Shown piece by piece: positions 25,370 through 33,749 of a stretch of 64,000 nt of DNA. The notes beneath the pieces were generated by a model. It was not told the origin of the DNA. It saw only the letters and a list, made by a program, of their open reading frames with translations, and made no database searches. The stretch is from Streptomyces celluloflavus. Its GTDB lineage: Bacteria > Actinomycetota > Actinomycetes > Streptomycetales > Streptomycetaceae. The stretch covers positions 62,001 to 126,000 of the forward strand of contig JOEL01000013.1 in the NCBI GenBank assembly GCA_000720995.1. The letters are read 5' to 3'. The position numbers and the translations under genes are program-made. The stretch's first letter is position 1, and every line of letters starts with the position of its first letter.

Positions 25370-25566
25370 GCGAGCGCGCCGCCCCGTTCCACTGTCCGTA
25401 CTGCGGTGACGAGGACCTGCGGCCCTCCGTGGAGGGTTCGGTCCGCGGTGAGGGCGCCGCCTGGGAGTGCCGTGCGTGCAGCCGCGCGTTCCGGCTGAAG
25501 TTCCTGGGCCTGCTCTCCCGGGGACAGGCCGCCGGGACGTCCCCGTCCGATGGAGGTGCGTCGTGA
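25366..25566 (+). CDS. Small zinc-ribbon-like protein of the sulfur operon
   Basis: A 66-residue protein with two CxxC pairs, FHCPYCGDEDL (about residues 10-13) and WECRACSRAF (about 36-39), which would fold as a single zinc ribbon. It overlaps both neighbours by GTGA (sulfite reductase and cysH), so its translation is tied to theirs. Genes like this are conserved in this position in Streptomyces. The function is unknown; a role in assembling or protecting the sulfite reductase or CysH iron-sulfur centre is inference only. Confidence 0.85.
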   Translation: MSERAAPFHCPYCGDEDLRPSVEGSVRGEGAAWECRACSRAFRLKFLGLLSRGQAAGTSPSDGGAS

Positions 25567-26252
25567 CCCATGCCACCGATCTGCCCCGGCTCGCCGAGCG
25601 CGCGGGCCGCGACCTGGAGGACGCGGATCCGCTCGACATCCTCAGCTGGGCGGCCGAGACCTTCGGCCCGCGCTTCTGCGTCACCTCCTCGATGGAGGAC
25701 GCGGTCGTCGCGCATCTCGCCTCGCGGGTGATCCCCGGCGTGGACGTGGTGTTCCTCGACACCGGCTACCACTTCCCCGAGACGATCGGGACGCGGGACG
25801 CGGTGGCGGCGGTGCTGGACGTCAACGTCATCACCCTGACGCCCCGTCAGACGGTGGCCGAGCAGGACGCCGAGTACGGGCCGAAACTGCACGACCGCGA
25901 CCCGGACCTGTGCTGCGCGCTGCGCAAGGTCAAACCGCTCGAAGAGGGCCTGACCGCGTACGACGCCTGGGCGACCGGGCTGCGCCGGGACGAGTCCCCG
26001 ACCCGCGCGGGCACCCCGGTCGTCGGCTGGGACGCCAGGCGCCGCAAGGTCAAAGTCTCGCCGATCGCCCGCTGGACGCAGGACGACGTGGACACGTACA
26101 TCACCGAGCACACCGTGCTCACCAACCCGCTGCTGATGGACGGCTACACGTCGGTCGGCTGCGCGCCCTGCACCCGGCGGGTGCTGGCGGGCGAGGACGC
26201 GCGGGCCGGCCGCTGGGCCGGTTTCGGCAAGACCGAGTGCGGGCTGCACTGA
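25563..26252 (+). CDS. cysH: Phosphoadenylyl/adenylyl-sulfate reductase
   Basis: A 229-residue CysH. It has the PP-loop substrate site (FCVTSSMEDAVVAHLASRVI), the paired cysteines CC (C117-C118) and C-x2-C (C200, C203), which ligate a 4Fe-4S cluster, and the C-terminal catalytic ECGLH (C226). The cluster pattern indicates an APS-type reductase, although a CysC kinase is also encoded here. It releases sulfite for the upstream reductase. GTG 25563 overlaps the previous stop (GTGA). Confidence 0.92.
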   Translation: MTHATDLPRLAERAGRDLEDADPLDILSWAAETFGPRFCVTSSMEDAVVAHLASRVIPGVDVVFLDTGYHFPETIGTRDAVAAVLDVNVITLTPRQTVAEQDAEYGPKLHDRDPDLCCALRKVKPLEEGLTAYDAWATGLRRDESPTRAGTPVVGWDARRRKVKVSPIARWTQDDVDTYITEHTVLTNPLLMDGYTSVGCAPCTRRVLAGEDARAGRWAGFGKTECGLH

Positions 26253-26353
26253 TGCGGACCGTACCGAGAACGGGCCCGCCGGGGCCCCACGGCCCGCAGG
26301 GCCGTCAGCGCACAGAGGATGTTCAGGACGTTGCGGATGTTCAGGAGATACCG

Positions 26354-26887
26354 ATGACGGGCGCCACGGTGTGGCTGACCGGACTGCCGAGCGCGGGCAA
26401 GACCACGATCGCCCGCGCGCTCGCCGAGCGGCTGCGCGCCGAGGGCCGCCGGGTCGAGGTCCTGGACGGCGACGAGATCCGCGAGTTCCTCTCCGCCGGT
26501 CTGGGCTTCAGCCGCGCGGACCGGCACACCAATGTCCAGCGGATCGGTTTCGTCGCCGAACTGCTGGCGCGCCACGGCGTGATCGCCCTGGTGCCGGTGA
26601 TCGCGCCGTACGCGGACTCCCGCGAGGCGGTCCGCAAGCGTCACCAGTCCACGGGCAGCGGGTATCTGGAGGTGCATGTGGCCACCCCGGTCGCGGTGTG
26701 CTCCGAGCGCGACGTCAAGGGGCTGTACGCGAAGCAGGCGGCCGGCGAGATATCCGGGCTGACCGGCGTCGACGACCCGTACGAAGAGCCCGAATCGCCC
26801 GATCTGCGCATCGCGTCGCACACCCAGACCGTGCCGGAGTCCGCCGCCGCGCTGCACGCGCTGCTCGTCGAAAGGGGACTGGCGTGA
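26354..26887 (+). CDS. cysC: Adenylyl-sulfate kinase
   Basis: A 177-residue APS kinase making PAPS from APS and ATP. It has a P-loop GLPSAGKTT (residues 10-18), the family segment VEVLDGDEIREFLSAGLGFS, RHTNVQRIGFVAELLARHGV, and the lid region KGLYAKQAAGEISGLTGVDD. ATG 26354 follows CAGGAG. A gap of 101 bases after cysH contains a direct repeat GGATGTTCAGGA twice about 20 bases apart, with no other signal. The stop overlaps the cysD start (GTGA). Confidence 0.92.
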   Translation: MTGATVWLTGLPSAGKTTIARALAERLRAEGRRVEVLDGDEIREFLSAGLGFSRADRHTNVQRIGFVAELLARHGVIALVPVIAPYADSREAVRKRHQSTGSGYLEVHVATPVAVCSERDVKGLYAKQAAGEISGLTGVDDPYEEPESPDLRIASHTQTVPESAAALHALLVERGLA

Positions 26888-27837
26888 CCACCGCGACCGC
26901 CCGGACCGGGACCGGCGGCGACTCCGGTGGCGACGGGAGCCCCTACGCGCTGTCGCACCTGGACGTCCTGGAGTCCGAGGGCGTGCACATCTTCCGCGAG
27001 GTGGCGGGCGAGTTCGAACGGCCGGTGATCCTCTTCTCCGGCGGCAAGGACTCCATCGTCATGCTGCACCTCGCACTGAAGGCGTTCGCGCCGGCCGCGG
27101 TGCCCTTCGCGCTGCTGCACGTCGACACCGGGCACAACTTCCCCGAGGTCCTCGACTACCGCGACCGCACCGTCGCGCGGCACGGGCTGCGGCTGCACGT
27201 CGCATCCGTCCAGGACTTCATCGACCGCGGCGAACTGCGTGAGCGCCCGGACGGGACGCGCAACCCGCTCCAGACCGTCCCACTGCTGGCCGCGATCGAG
27301 CAGAACCGTTTCGACGCGGTCTTCGGCGGCGGCCGCCGGGACGAGGAGAAGGCCCGCGCCAAGGAGCGGATCTTCTCGCTGCGCGACGAGTTCGGCGGCT
27401 GGGATCCGCGCCGCCAGCGCCCCGAGCTGTGGCAGCTCTACAACGGCCGGCACGCGCCCGGCGAACACGTCCGGGTCTTCCCGCTGTCCAACTGGACCGA
27501 GCTGGACGTGTGGCAGTACATCGCCCGCGAGCGGATCGAACTGCCCGCCATCTACTACGCCCACCAGCGCGAGGTCTTCGCCCGCGGCGGTATGTGGCTG
27601 GCCCCAGGCGGCTGGGGCGGCCCCAAGGACGGCGAGCCGCTGGAGACCCGGCAGGTGCGTTACCGCACCGTCGGCGATATGTCCTGCACCGGTGCCGTCG
27701 ACTCCGACGCCGCCACCATCGAGGCCGTCATCGCGGAGATCGCCGCGTCCCGGCTCACCGAGCGGGGCGCGACGAGGGCCGACGACAAGCTGTCCGAGGC
27801 CGCCATGGAGGACCGCAAGCGCGAGGGGTACTTCTGA
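26884..27837 (+). CDS. cysD: Sulfate adenylyltransferase small subunit
   Basis: A 317-residue ATP sulfurylase catalytic subunit. The PP-loop reads ILFSGGKDSIVML (S52-S57). Further family blocks are HVDTGHNFPEVLDYRDRTVA, AVFGGGRRDEEKARAKERIF, FPLSNWTELDVWQYIARERI and the end LSEAAMEDRKREGYF. It activates sulfate to APS together with the GTPase CysN encoded two bases downstream. GTG 26884 overlaps the cysC stop. Confidence 0.93.
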   Translation: MTTATARTGTGGDSGGDGSPYALSHLDVLESEGVHIFREVAGEFERPVILFSGGKDSIVMLHLALKAFAPAAVPFALLHVDTGHNFPEVLDYRDRTVARHGLRLHVASVQDFIDRGELRERPDGTRNPLQTVPLLAAIEQNRFDAVFGGGRRDEEKARAKERIFSLRDEFGGWDPRRQRPELWQLYNGRHAPGEHVRVFPLSNWTELDVWQYIARERIELPAIYYAHQREVFARGGMWLAPGGWGGPKDGEPLETRQVRYRTVGDMSCTGAVDSDAATIEAVIAEIAASRLTERGATRADDKLSEAAMEDRKREGYF

Positions 27838-27839
27838 TC

Positions 27840-29180
27840 ATGAGCTCCACCATCACCGCCCACACGGGCGCCACCTCGCTGCTGCGGTTCGCCACCGCCG
27901 GCTCGGTCGACGACGGCAAGTCGACGCTGGTCGGCCGACTGCTGCACGACTCCAAATCGGTCCTCGCCGACCAGCTGGAGGCCGTCGAGCACGCCTCCCG
28001 CAACCGCGGGCAGGAGGCGCCCGACCTGGCGCTGCTGACCGACGGGCTGCGCGCCGAGCGCGAGCAGGGCATCACCATCGACGTCGCCTACCGCTACTTC
28101 GCCACCCCCCGGCGCCGGTTCATCCTGGCCGACACCCCCGGGCATGTGCAGTACACCCGCAACATGGTCACCGGCGCCTCCACCGCCGAACTGGCCGTGG
28201 TGCTGGTGGACGCCCGCAACGGCGTGGTCGAGCAGACCCGCCGGCACGCCGCGGTCGCCGCCCTGCTGCGGGTCCCCCAGGTCGTGCTGGCCGTCAACAA
28301 GATGGACCTGGTCGGCTACGCCGAGCCCGTCTTCGCCGCCATCGCAAAGGAGTTCACGACGTACGCGGCCTCCCTGGGCATCCCCGAGGTCACCGCCATC
28401 CCGATCTCGGCGCTGGCCGGCGACAACGTCGTGGCGCCGTCCGCCACCATGGACTGGTACGGCGGCCCGACGGTGCTGGAGCATCTGGAGACCGTCCCCG
28501 TCATCGCCGACCCGTCCGCCGATCCGGGCCGCTTCCCGGTCCAGTACGTCATCCGTCCGCAGACCCCCGAGCACCCCGACTACCGCGGCTACGCGGGCCA
28601 GATCGCCTCCGGTGTGCTGCGCGTCGGCGAGGCCGTCACCGTCCTGCCCTCGGGCCGGACCAGCACCATCGAGGGGATCGAGGCGCTGGGCCGGGCCGTG
28701 GACACGGCCTGGGCGCCGCAGTCGGTGACCGTGCGGCTCGCCGACGACCTCGACATCTCGCGCGGTGATCTGATCGCCCCGACCGCCACCGTGCCGGCCG
28801 CCTCCCAGGACATCGAGGCGACGATCTGCCATGTGGCGGACCGTCCGCTGCGGCCCGGCGACCGGGTGCTGCTCAAGCACACCACCCGTACGGTCAAGGC
28901 GATCGTCAAGGACATCCCGTCCCGGCTGACGCTGGACGATCTCTCCCAGCATCCGGCCCCGGGTGAGCTGGTCGCCAACGACATCGGGCGGATCACCGTC
29001 CGCACCGCGGAGCCGCTGGCGCTGGACTCCTACGCCGACTCCCGGCGCACCGGCTCCTTCCTGCTGATCGACCCGGCCGACGGGACCACGCTGACCGCGG
29101 GCATGGCGGGCACCGCCTTCGCGGCGGCCGCCGAAACCGCACCGGCCGCCGCGGCGGACGACGAGGGATGGGACTTCTGA
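27840..29180 (+). CDS. cysN: Sulfate adenylyltransferase GTPase subunit
   Basis: A 446-residue translation-factor-like GTPase that drives APS formation by CysD. It shows G1 GSVDDGKST (21-29), the switch region DGLRAEREQGITIDVAYRYF, G3 DTPGH and G4 NKMD (VVLAVNKMDLVGYA). It is the short form without a fused CysC kinase domain, consistent with the separate cysC. ATG 27840 lies two bases after the cysD stop. The C-terminus is Ala/Glu-rich, ending DDEGWDF. Confidence 0.93.
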   Translation: MSSTITAHTGATSLLRFATAGSVDDGKSTLVGRLLHDSKSVLADQLEAVEHASRNRGQEAPDLALLTDGLRAEREQGITIDVAYRYFATPRRRFILADTPGHVQYTRNMVTGASTAELAVVLVDARNGVVEQTRRHAAVAALLRVPQVVLAVNKMDLVGYAEPVFAAIAKEFTTYAASLGIPEVTAIPISALAGDNVVAPSATMDWYGGPTVLEHLETVPVIADPSADPGRFPVQYVIRPQTPEHPDYRGYAGQIASGVLRVGEAVTVLPSGRTSTIEGIEALGRAVDTAWAPQSVTVRLADDLDISRGDLIAPTATVPAASQDIEATICHVADRPLRPGDRVLLKHTTRTVKAIVKDIPSRLTLDDLSQHPAPGELVANDIGRITVRTAEPLALDSYADSRRTGSFLLIDPADGTTLTAGMAGTAFAAAAETAPAAAADDEGWDF

Positions 29181-29182
29181 CC

Positions 29183-29284
29183 ATGACCCAGGACATGTTC
29201 TCGACGTTCGCGAAGGAGGGCGGCCGCATCGGCAGCGGCGCCCGCGGCAGCGGCCAGGGCGGAGTCGGCCGATGTGTGCGCTGA
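29183..29284 (+). CDS. Short open frame after cysN
   Basis: A 33-codon frame, MTQDMFSTFAKEGGRIGSGA to GVGRCVR, starting two bases after the cysN stop. It could be translated by coupling or be chance. There is no family and no ribosome site of its own. The rest of the 220-base gap before the transporter shows a strong ribosome site only for the next gene. Confidence 0.2.
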   Translation: MTQDMFSTFAKEGGRIGSGARGSGQGGVGRCVR

Positions 29285-29403
29285 CGATGCCCCGCCCGCT
29301 GTCCCCCGCGTATCCCGCACCCCGCCTCCGAAGATCCACCGATCTGCCGGGCGCGCCCTGACCGGCGCGCGCTGAACCGGCACCTCCGAGAGGAACACCT
29401 CCC

Positions 29404-30513
29404 GTGTCTGCCGTTCGTCACCGTCTGCTGGCGGCCGCCGCCACCGTCCCGCTGCTGGCCCTCGCGCTGGGGGCCTGCGGCTACGGTTCCCAGGCCAGGA
29501 AGGACACCGCGTCCGAGGTCGTCCCGCAGGGCGCGAAGACCGACGGCCTGGACGAGGTGAAGATCGGGTTCTTCGGCAACACCACGCACGCCACTCCCCT
29601 GGTGGGCATCCGCAAGGGCCTCTTCCAGAAGGAGCTGGGCGGCACCCGGGTGAAGTCCTCGGTCTTCAACGCGGGACCCGCGGAGATCGAGGCCCTCAAC
29701 TCGGGCGCCATCGACATCGGCTGGATCGGCCCCTCCCCGGCGATCAACGGGTACACCAAGTCGCACGGCAAGAGCCTGAAGATCATCGCGGGTTCGGCCT
29801 CCGGCGGCGTCTCACTGGTGGTCGACCCCAAGAAGATCAAGAGCCTGGCGGACCTCAAGGGCAAGACGATCGCGACCCCGCAGCTGGGCAACACCCAGGA
29901 CGTCGCGCTGCTCAACTTCCTCGCCCAGCGCGGCTACACGGTCGACGCCACCACCGGAAAGGGCGACGTCACCGTCCAGCGCACCGAGAACAAGGTGACG
30001 CCGACCGCCCTCCAGCAGGGCGGCATCGACGGCGCCTGGGTGCCGGAACCCACCGCGGCCAAGCTCGTCAGCGTGGGCGGCACAAGGCTGCTGGACGAGA
30101 AGTCGCTCTGGCCGAACGGCAAGTTCGTCATCACGAACGTGATCGTCTCGCAGAAGTTCCTCAAGGAGCACCCCAAGGCCGTGGAGGCGGTGCTGCGCGG
30201 CTCGGTCCGGACCAACGCCTGGATCCGGTCCCATCCCGCCGAGGCGGCGCAGGCGCTCAACGACCAGCTCGCCGATCCGCAGATCGCCGGGAAGGCGCTG
30301 CCGGCGGACATCATCGGCCCGGCGTTCAAGAACACCGATGTCACCGATGACCCGCTGGCCGCCACCCTCCGGCAGGAGGCGGACCACGCCGTCAAGGCCG
30401 GTCTGCTCAAGCAGCCCGACCTCAAGGGCATCTACGACCTCACGCTGCTGAACAAGGTGCTCGGGGCCGAGGGCAGAGCGCCGGTCGACGACGCCGGTCT
30501 CGGCAGCGAGTAG
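29404..30513 (+). CDS. ssuA: Sulfonate/nitrate/taurine-type ABC transporter substrate-binding lipoprotein
   Basis: A 369-residue exported lipoprotein. The signal ends in LALGAC, with C25 the lipidated residue. The NMT1/THI5-like binding fold shows IGFFGNTTHATPLVGIRKGL, FNAGPAEIEALNSGAIDIGW and IATPQLGNTQDVALLNFLAQ, all typical of SsuA. The cargo is probably an alkanesulfonate or related organosulfur compound; location inside the sulfate assimilation operon supports this, and sulfate itself is possible. GTG 29404 with GAGAGG upstream. Confidence 0.88.
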   Translation: MSAVRHRLLAAAATVPLLALALGACGYGSQARKDTASEVVPQGAKTDGLDEVKIGFFGNTTHATPLVGIRKGLFQKELGGTRVKSSVFNAGPAEIEALNSGAIDIGWIGPSPAINGYTKSHGKSLKIIAGSASGGVSLVVDPKKIKSLADLKGKTIATPQLGNTQDVALLNFLAQRGYTVDATTGKGDVTVQRTENKVTPTALQQGGIDGAWVPEPTAAKLVSVGGTRLLDEKSLWPNGKFVITNVIVSQKFLKEHPKAVEAVLRGSVRTNAWIRSHPAEAAQALNDQLADPQIAGKALPADIIGPAFKNTDVTDDPLAATLRQEADHAVKAGLLKQPDLKGIYDLTLLNKVLGAEGRAPVDDAGLGSE

Positions 30514-30553
30514 TCCCGCCCCAGCAGCACCGCATCCCCAGGAGGTGACACCG

Positions 30554-31357
30554 ATGACGACCACCACGCTCACCGAGCAGCCCGCCGCGGCGGATACCGG
30601 CACCGCGGCCCCGTACGCCGTTCGCATCGACCATGTCTCGAAGGCGTTCGGCCGCCCCGGCGCGCAGCAGCATGTCCTGGACGACATCAGCATCGATGTC
30701 GCGCCGGGCGAGTTCGTCTGCCTCCTGGGGGCCTCGGGCTGCGGCAAGTCCACCCTCCTCAACCTCGTGGCCGGGCTCGACGCGCCGTCCGCCGGCGGCA
30801 TCGAGACGCCCGGCGGACGGCCGGCCCTGATGTTCCAGGAGCATGCGCTCTTCCCCTGGCTGACCGCGGGCCGCAACATCGAACTCGCGCTGCGGCTGCG
30901 CGGGCTGCCGCGCGCCGAGCGCCGCACCGAGGCGGAGCGGCTGCTCGAACTCGTACGGCTCTCGGGTGCGTACGGCAAGCGGGTGCACGAGCTGTCGGGC
31001 GGTATGCGCCAGCGCGTCGCGATGGCCCGCGCGCTCGCCCAGGACAGCCGGCTGCTGCTGATGGACGAGCCGTTCGCCGCGCTCGACGCCATCACCCGGG
31101 ACGTCCTGCACGACGAACTGACCCGTATCTGGCGGGAGACCGGTCTGTCGGTCCTCTTCGTCACCCACAACGTCCGCGAGGCGGTGCGGCTCGCCGAGCG
31201 GGTGGTGCTGCTGTCCTCCCGGCCCGGCCGGATCGCCCATGAGTGGCGGGTGGACATCCCGCAGCCGCGGCGCATCGAGGACGCCGCGGTCGCCGATCTG
31301 TCCGTCGAGATCACCGAACAGCTCCGTGGGGAGATCCGCCGCCATGGCCAGCACTGA
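30554..31357 (+). CDS. ssuB: ABC transporter ATP-binding protein, sulfonate type
   Basis: A 267-residue ATPase energising sulfonate uptake. Walker A LLGASGCGKSTLLNLVAGLD, Q-loop MFQEHALFPWLTAGRNIELA, signature LSGGMRQRVAMARAL and Walker B LLLMDEPFAALD are all intact. AGGAGG precedes ATG 30554; an in-frame GTG at 30545 is inside the ribosome site. Its end overlaps the permease start by 14 bases. Confidence 0.92.
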   Translation: MTTTTLTEQPAAADTGTAAPYAVRIDHVSKAFGRPGAQQHVLDDISIDVAPGEFVCLLGASGCGKSTLLNLVAGLDAPSAGGIETPGGRPALMFQEHALFPWLTAGRNIELALRLRGLPRAERRTEAERLLELVRLSGAYGKRVHELSGGMRQRVAMARALAQDSRLLLMDEPFAALDAITRDVLHDELTRIWRETGLSVLFVTHNVREAVRLAERVVLLSSRPGRIAHEWRVDIPQPRRIEDAAVADLSVEITEQLRGEIRRHGQH

Positions 31358-32318
31358 GACCGAGGCCCAGTCCGCTACCGGGAGCGGTGGCGCGACCGGC
31401 GCCGGGGAGAGCGCCGCCACGGCGGCGGCCGGTCCGGCCGGTGCCGCACCCGGCGGGCCGTCCGGGGACCTCGCCGGTCTGGAGGCCGGTCTGGACGCCC
31501 TGGACGCCGCGGTCGCCGACCGGCAGCCCTGGCTGCGTACCGTCGCCACGAAGGCGTTCCCGCCCCTCATCGCCGTCGTCATCGTGCTCGGCCTGTGGCA
31601 GCTCGCCTACCACTTCGCGCTCAAACCGCACTACCTGCTGCCGAGCCCCGTCGACGTGGGCCGGTCGTTGCAGGAGAAGTGGCTCGAAGGCACCCTGCTG
31701 AGTTTCGTGTGGACCAGCGTCTCGCGCGGCGCCCTCGGCTTCCTGGCCTCGGTCGCCATCGGTACGGCGCTCGGGCTGGTCGTCGCCCAGGTCAAGGTCG
31801 TGCGGGCCGCGATCGGACCGATCCTCAGCGGATTGCAGTCCCTGCCGTCGGTGGCCTGGGTGCCCGCGGCGATCATCTGGTTCGGGCTGAGCGACGCCAC
31901 GATCTACGCCGTGGTCCTGCTCGGCGCCGTCCCCTCCATCGCCAACGGGCTGGTCTCCGGGGTCGACCAGATCTCCCCGCTCTACCTGCGGGCGGGCCGC
32001 ACCCTCGGCGCGACCGGACTCGCCGGGGTACGGCACGTCCTGCTGCCGGCCGCGCTGCCGGGCTATCTCGCCGGGCTAAAACAGGGCTGGGCCTTCTCCT
32101 GGCGCTCCCTGATGGCCGCCGAACTCATCGTCAACGCACCCGATCTGGGCACCGGACTGGGCCAGCTCCTGGAGCAGGGCCGGGAGTTGCAGGACATGTC
32201 CTGGGTGCTGGCCGCGATCCTGCTGATCCTGATCGTCGGTATCGGCATCGAGTTGCTGATCTTCGCCCCGATGGAACGGCATGTGCTGCGCAGCCGCGGC
32301 CTCCTCATGAAGGGCTGA
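31344..32318 (+). CDS. ssuC: ABC transporter permease, sulfonate type
   Basis: A 324-residue inner-membrane permease. An unusually long Ala/Gly-rich N-terminus of about 65 residues precedes the first helix (FPPLIAVVIVLGLWQLAYHF). The coupling loop motif for the ATPase reads RTLGATGLAGVRHVLLPAAL, an EAA-type loop. It ends with LLILIVGIGIELLIFAPMER. It is translationally coupled to the ATPase gene by overlap and followed within 3 bases by the chelatase gene. Confidence 0.9.
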   Translation: MASTETEAQSATGSGGATGAGESAATAAAGPAGAAPGGPSGDLAGLEAGLDALDAAVADRQPWLRTVATKAFPPLIAVVIVLGLWQLAYHFALKPHYLLPSPVDVGRSLQEKWLEGTLLSFVWTSVSRGALGFLASVAIGTALGLVVAQVKVVRAAIGPILSGLQSLPSVAWVPAAIIWFGLSDATIYAVVLLGAVPSIANGLVSGVDQISPLYLRAGRTLGATGLAGVRHVLLPAALPGYLAGLKQGWAFSWRSLMAAELIVNAPDLGTGLGQLLEQGRELQDMSWVLAAILLILIVGIGIELLIFAPMERHVLRSRGLLMKG

Positions 32319-32320
32319 TC

Positions 32321-33085
32321 ATGTACGCGCCGCCCCCGCTCCTCGTCATCGCCCACGGCAGCCGCGACCCGCGGCACGCGGCGACCGTCACCGCGCTCTG
32401 CGCACGGGTACGGGAACTGCGGCCGGGGCTGCGGACCGAGGCCGGCTATCTCGACTTCACCGCGCCCGCCGTACCGCAGGTGCTGGAGCGGCTGGCGGCC
32501 GAGGGCGCGGAGGAGGTCGTGGCGCTGCCGCTCCTGCTCACCCGCGCCTTCCACGCGAAGTCCGACATCCCGGCGGTGCTGCGGGCGGCCACGGCGCGGC
32601 TGCCCCTGCTGACCGTGCACCGGGCCGAGGTCCTCGGCCCGTCCCCCCTCCTGACCGCCGCGCTGGAGCGCCGGCTGGAGGAGGCCGGGCTGCGGCCCGG
32701 CGACCGCCGCTCGACCGGGGTCGTCCTGGCCGCGGCGGGCTCCAGTGACCCGGAGGCGATCGCAGTGATCGCTGAAACCGCGCGGGAGTGGCGGCGCACC
32801 GCTGGTTGGTGTGCCGTGCGGCCTGCGTTCGCCTCCGCTTCCCTTCCCCGCACGGCGGACGCCGTACGGGCTCTGCGGGCGGCGGGCGTCGGGCGCGTCG
32901 CCGTCGCCCCGTACGTCATCGCCCCCGGCTTCCTCCCGGACCGCATCGCGGCCGGGGCCCGGGAGGCGGGCGCCGATCTCCTCGCGCCCGTGCTCGGCCC
33001 GGCCCCCGAACTGGCCCGCCTCCTGCTGCGGCGCTACGACCGGGCGGTCCGCACCCGCCGGGGCGCGCCCGCGCTGACGGCCTGA
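32321..33085 (+). CDS. Sirohydrochlorin chelatase (CbiX/SirB-like)
   Basis: A 254-residue two-lobed chelatase. It opens LLVIAHGSRDPRHAATVTAL with the conserved metal-site His (H in AHGSRD) and has a second His in LPLLLTRAFHAKSDIP. The second lobe, VVLAAAGSSDPEAIAVIAE, is the degenerate copy. It inserts iron into sirohydrochlorin to finish siroheme for the sulfite reductase encoded at the start of the operon, which explains its place as the last gene. The ATG lies 3 bases after the permease stop. Confidence 0.88.
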   Translation: MYAPPPLLVIAHGSRDPRHAATVTALCARVRELRPGLRTEAGYLDFTAPAVPQVLERLAAEGAEEVVALPLLLTRAFHAKSDIPAVLRAATARLPLLTVHRAEVLGPSPLLTAALERRLEEAGLRPGDRRSTGVVLAAAGSSDPEAIAVIAETAREWRRTAGWCAVRPAFASASLPRTADAVRALRAAGVGRVAVAPYVIAPGFLPDRIAAGAREAGADLLAPVLGPAPELARLLLRRYDRAVRTRRGAPALTA

Positions 33086-33362
33086 AGCCCCGTACCCGCG
33101 CGGCGCCGGCCGCCGCGCTCCGTGGGGGTGAGCGCGGTGGCCGGCGTGCGGTGCGGGTGTTTCACCGCGGCCCGGACGGGCGTGAGGTGCACTGCCGGGC
33201 TGGTTCAGAACCCTGTCGGATTGACGGGTCCAATTCAAGGTTCGCCAGGGCGTGTGCGGGGACGTGTGACATAAACAACAACCTTACATAAATGCAAATC
33301 ACTGCACAGTCGGGCAAAAAGCCTCACCCGATGAAACATGAAGGTCTCAACTCCGTTTACTT
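33086..33362. other. Convergent intergenic region with a low-GC block
   Basis: A gap of 277 bases between the chelatase and the FeoC gene, whose ends face each other. The part from about 33260 to 33370 is strikingly AT-rich for this genome (for example TTACATAAATGCAAATCACT). No hairpin or coding frame was identified. It could hold a small RNA or simply unconstrained DNA. Confidence 0.4.
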
Positions 33363-33749
33363 TTACGTAACAGGGGGTGACACCGCACGAATCGTGTGCA
33401 GGAGAGTGCCGCCCGCCCGGCCGTCTCGCGCCCCGCAGGACGTCCACCCGGCGCAGCCGCCGCAGCCGCTCTCGGGACAGCCCCCACTCACCGCCTCCCG
33501 GGTCAGCAGACCGCGGCCCACCCAGTACTCGACCATCGACGCCACTTCGTCGGGCCCGACACCGACCCGCGCCGCGATGTCCTCCAGCCGTGCGCCACCG
33601 CGCGCCCGGCGCATTTCGACCAGTACGCGGCGGAGCGGACTCACGGCCCCGCCGGGCGCGCCACCGGCCGCGGCGCCCCGGCCGTCCCCGCCGCTCCCGG
33701 CCTCCTCCTCGGTCCGCTCCCCGGCCCGCCGCGGACCACGGAAGCTCAC
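33363..33749 (-). CDS. FeoC-like winged-helix protein
   Basis: A 128-residue protein in the FeoC position. A winged helix (SPLRRVLVEMRRARGGARLE, DIAARVGVGPDEVASMVEYW) is followed by a cysteine cluster C-x4-C-x2-C-x5-C (CPESGCGGCAGWTSC), the [4Fe-4S] ligand pattern of FeoC-type proteins. A low-complexity Gly/Ala lead of about 40 residues precedes it. GTG 33749 overlaps the FeoB stop. It probably stabilises or senses iron for FeoB. Confidence 0.8.
   Translation of the reverse strand: MSFRGPRRAGERTEEEAGSGGDGRGAAAGGAPGGAVSPLRRVLVEMRRARGGARLEDIAARVGVGPDEVASMVEYWVGRGLLTREAVSGGCPESGCGGCAGWTSCGARDGRAGGTLLHTIRAVSPPVT

Noticed and set aside
22247..25762. A very long open frame on the minus strand opposite the GNAT, leader and sulfite reductase genes
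   Set aside because: It is a shadow of GC-rich plus-strand coding; composition is Arg/Pro/Ala-rich with no domain, and the plus-strand genes carry clear catalytic motifs.
26317..26350. Direct repeat GGATGTTCAGGA before cysC as a regulatory element
   Set aside because: The second copy simply contains the cysC ribosome site; two short copies in an intra-operon gap are weak evidence.
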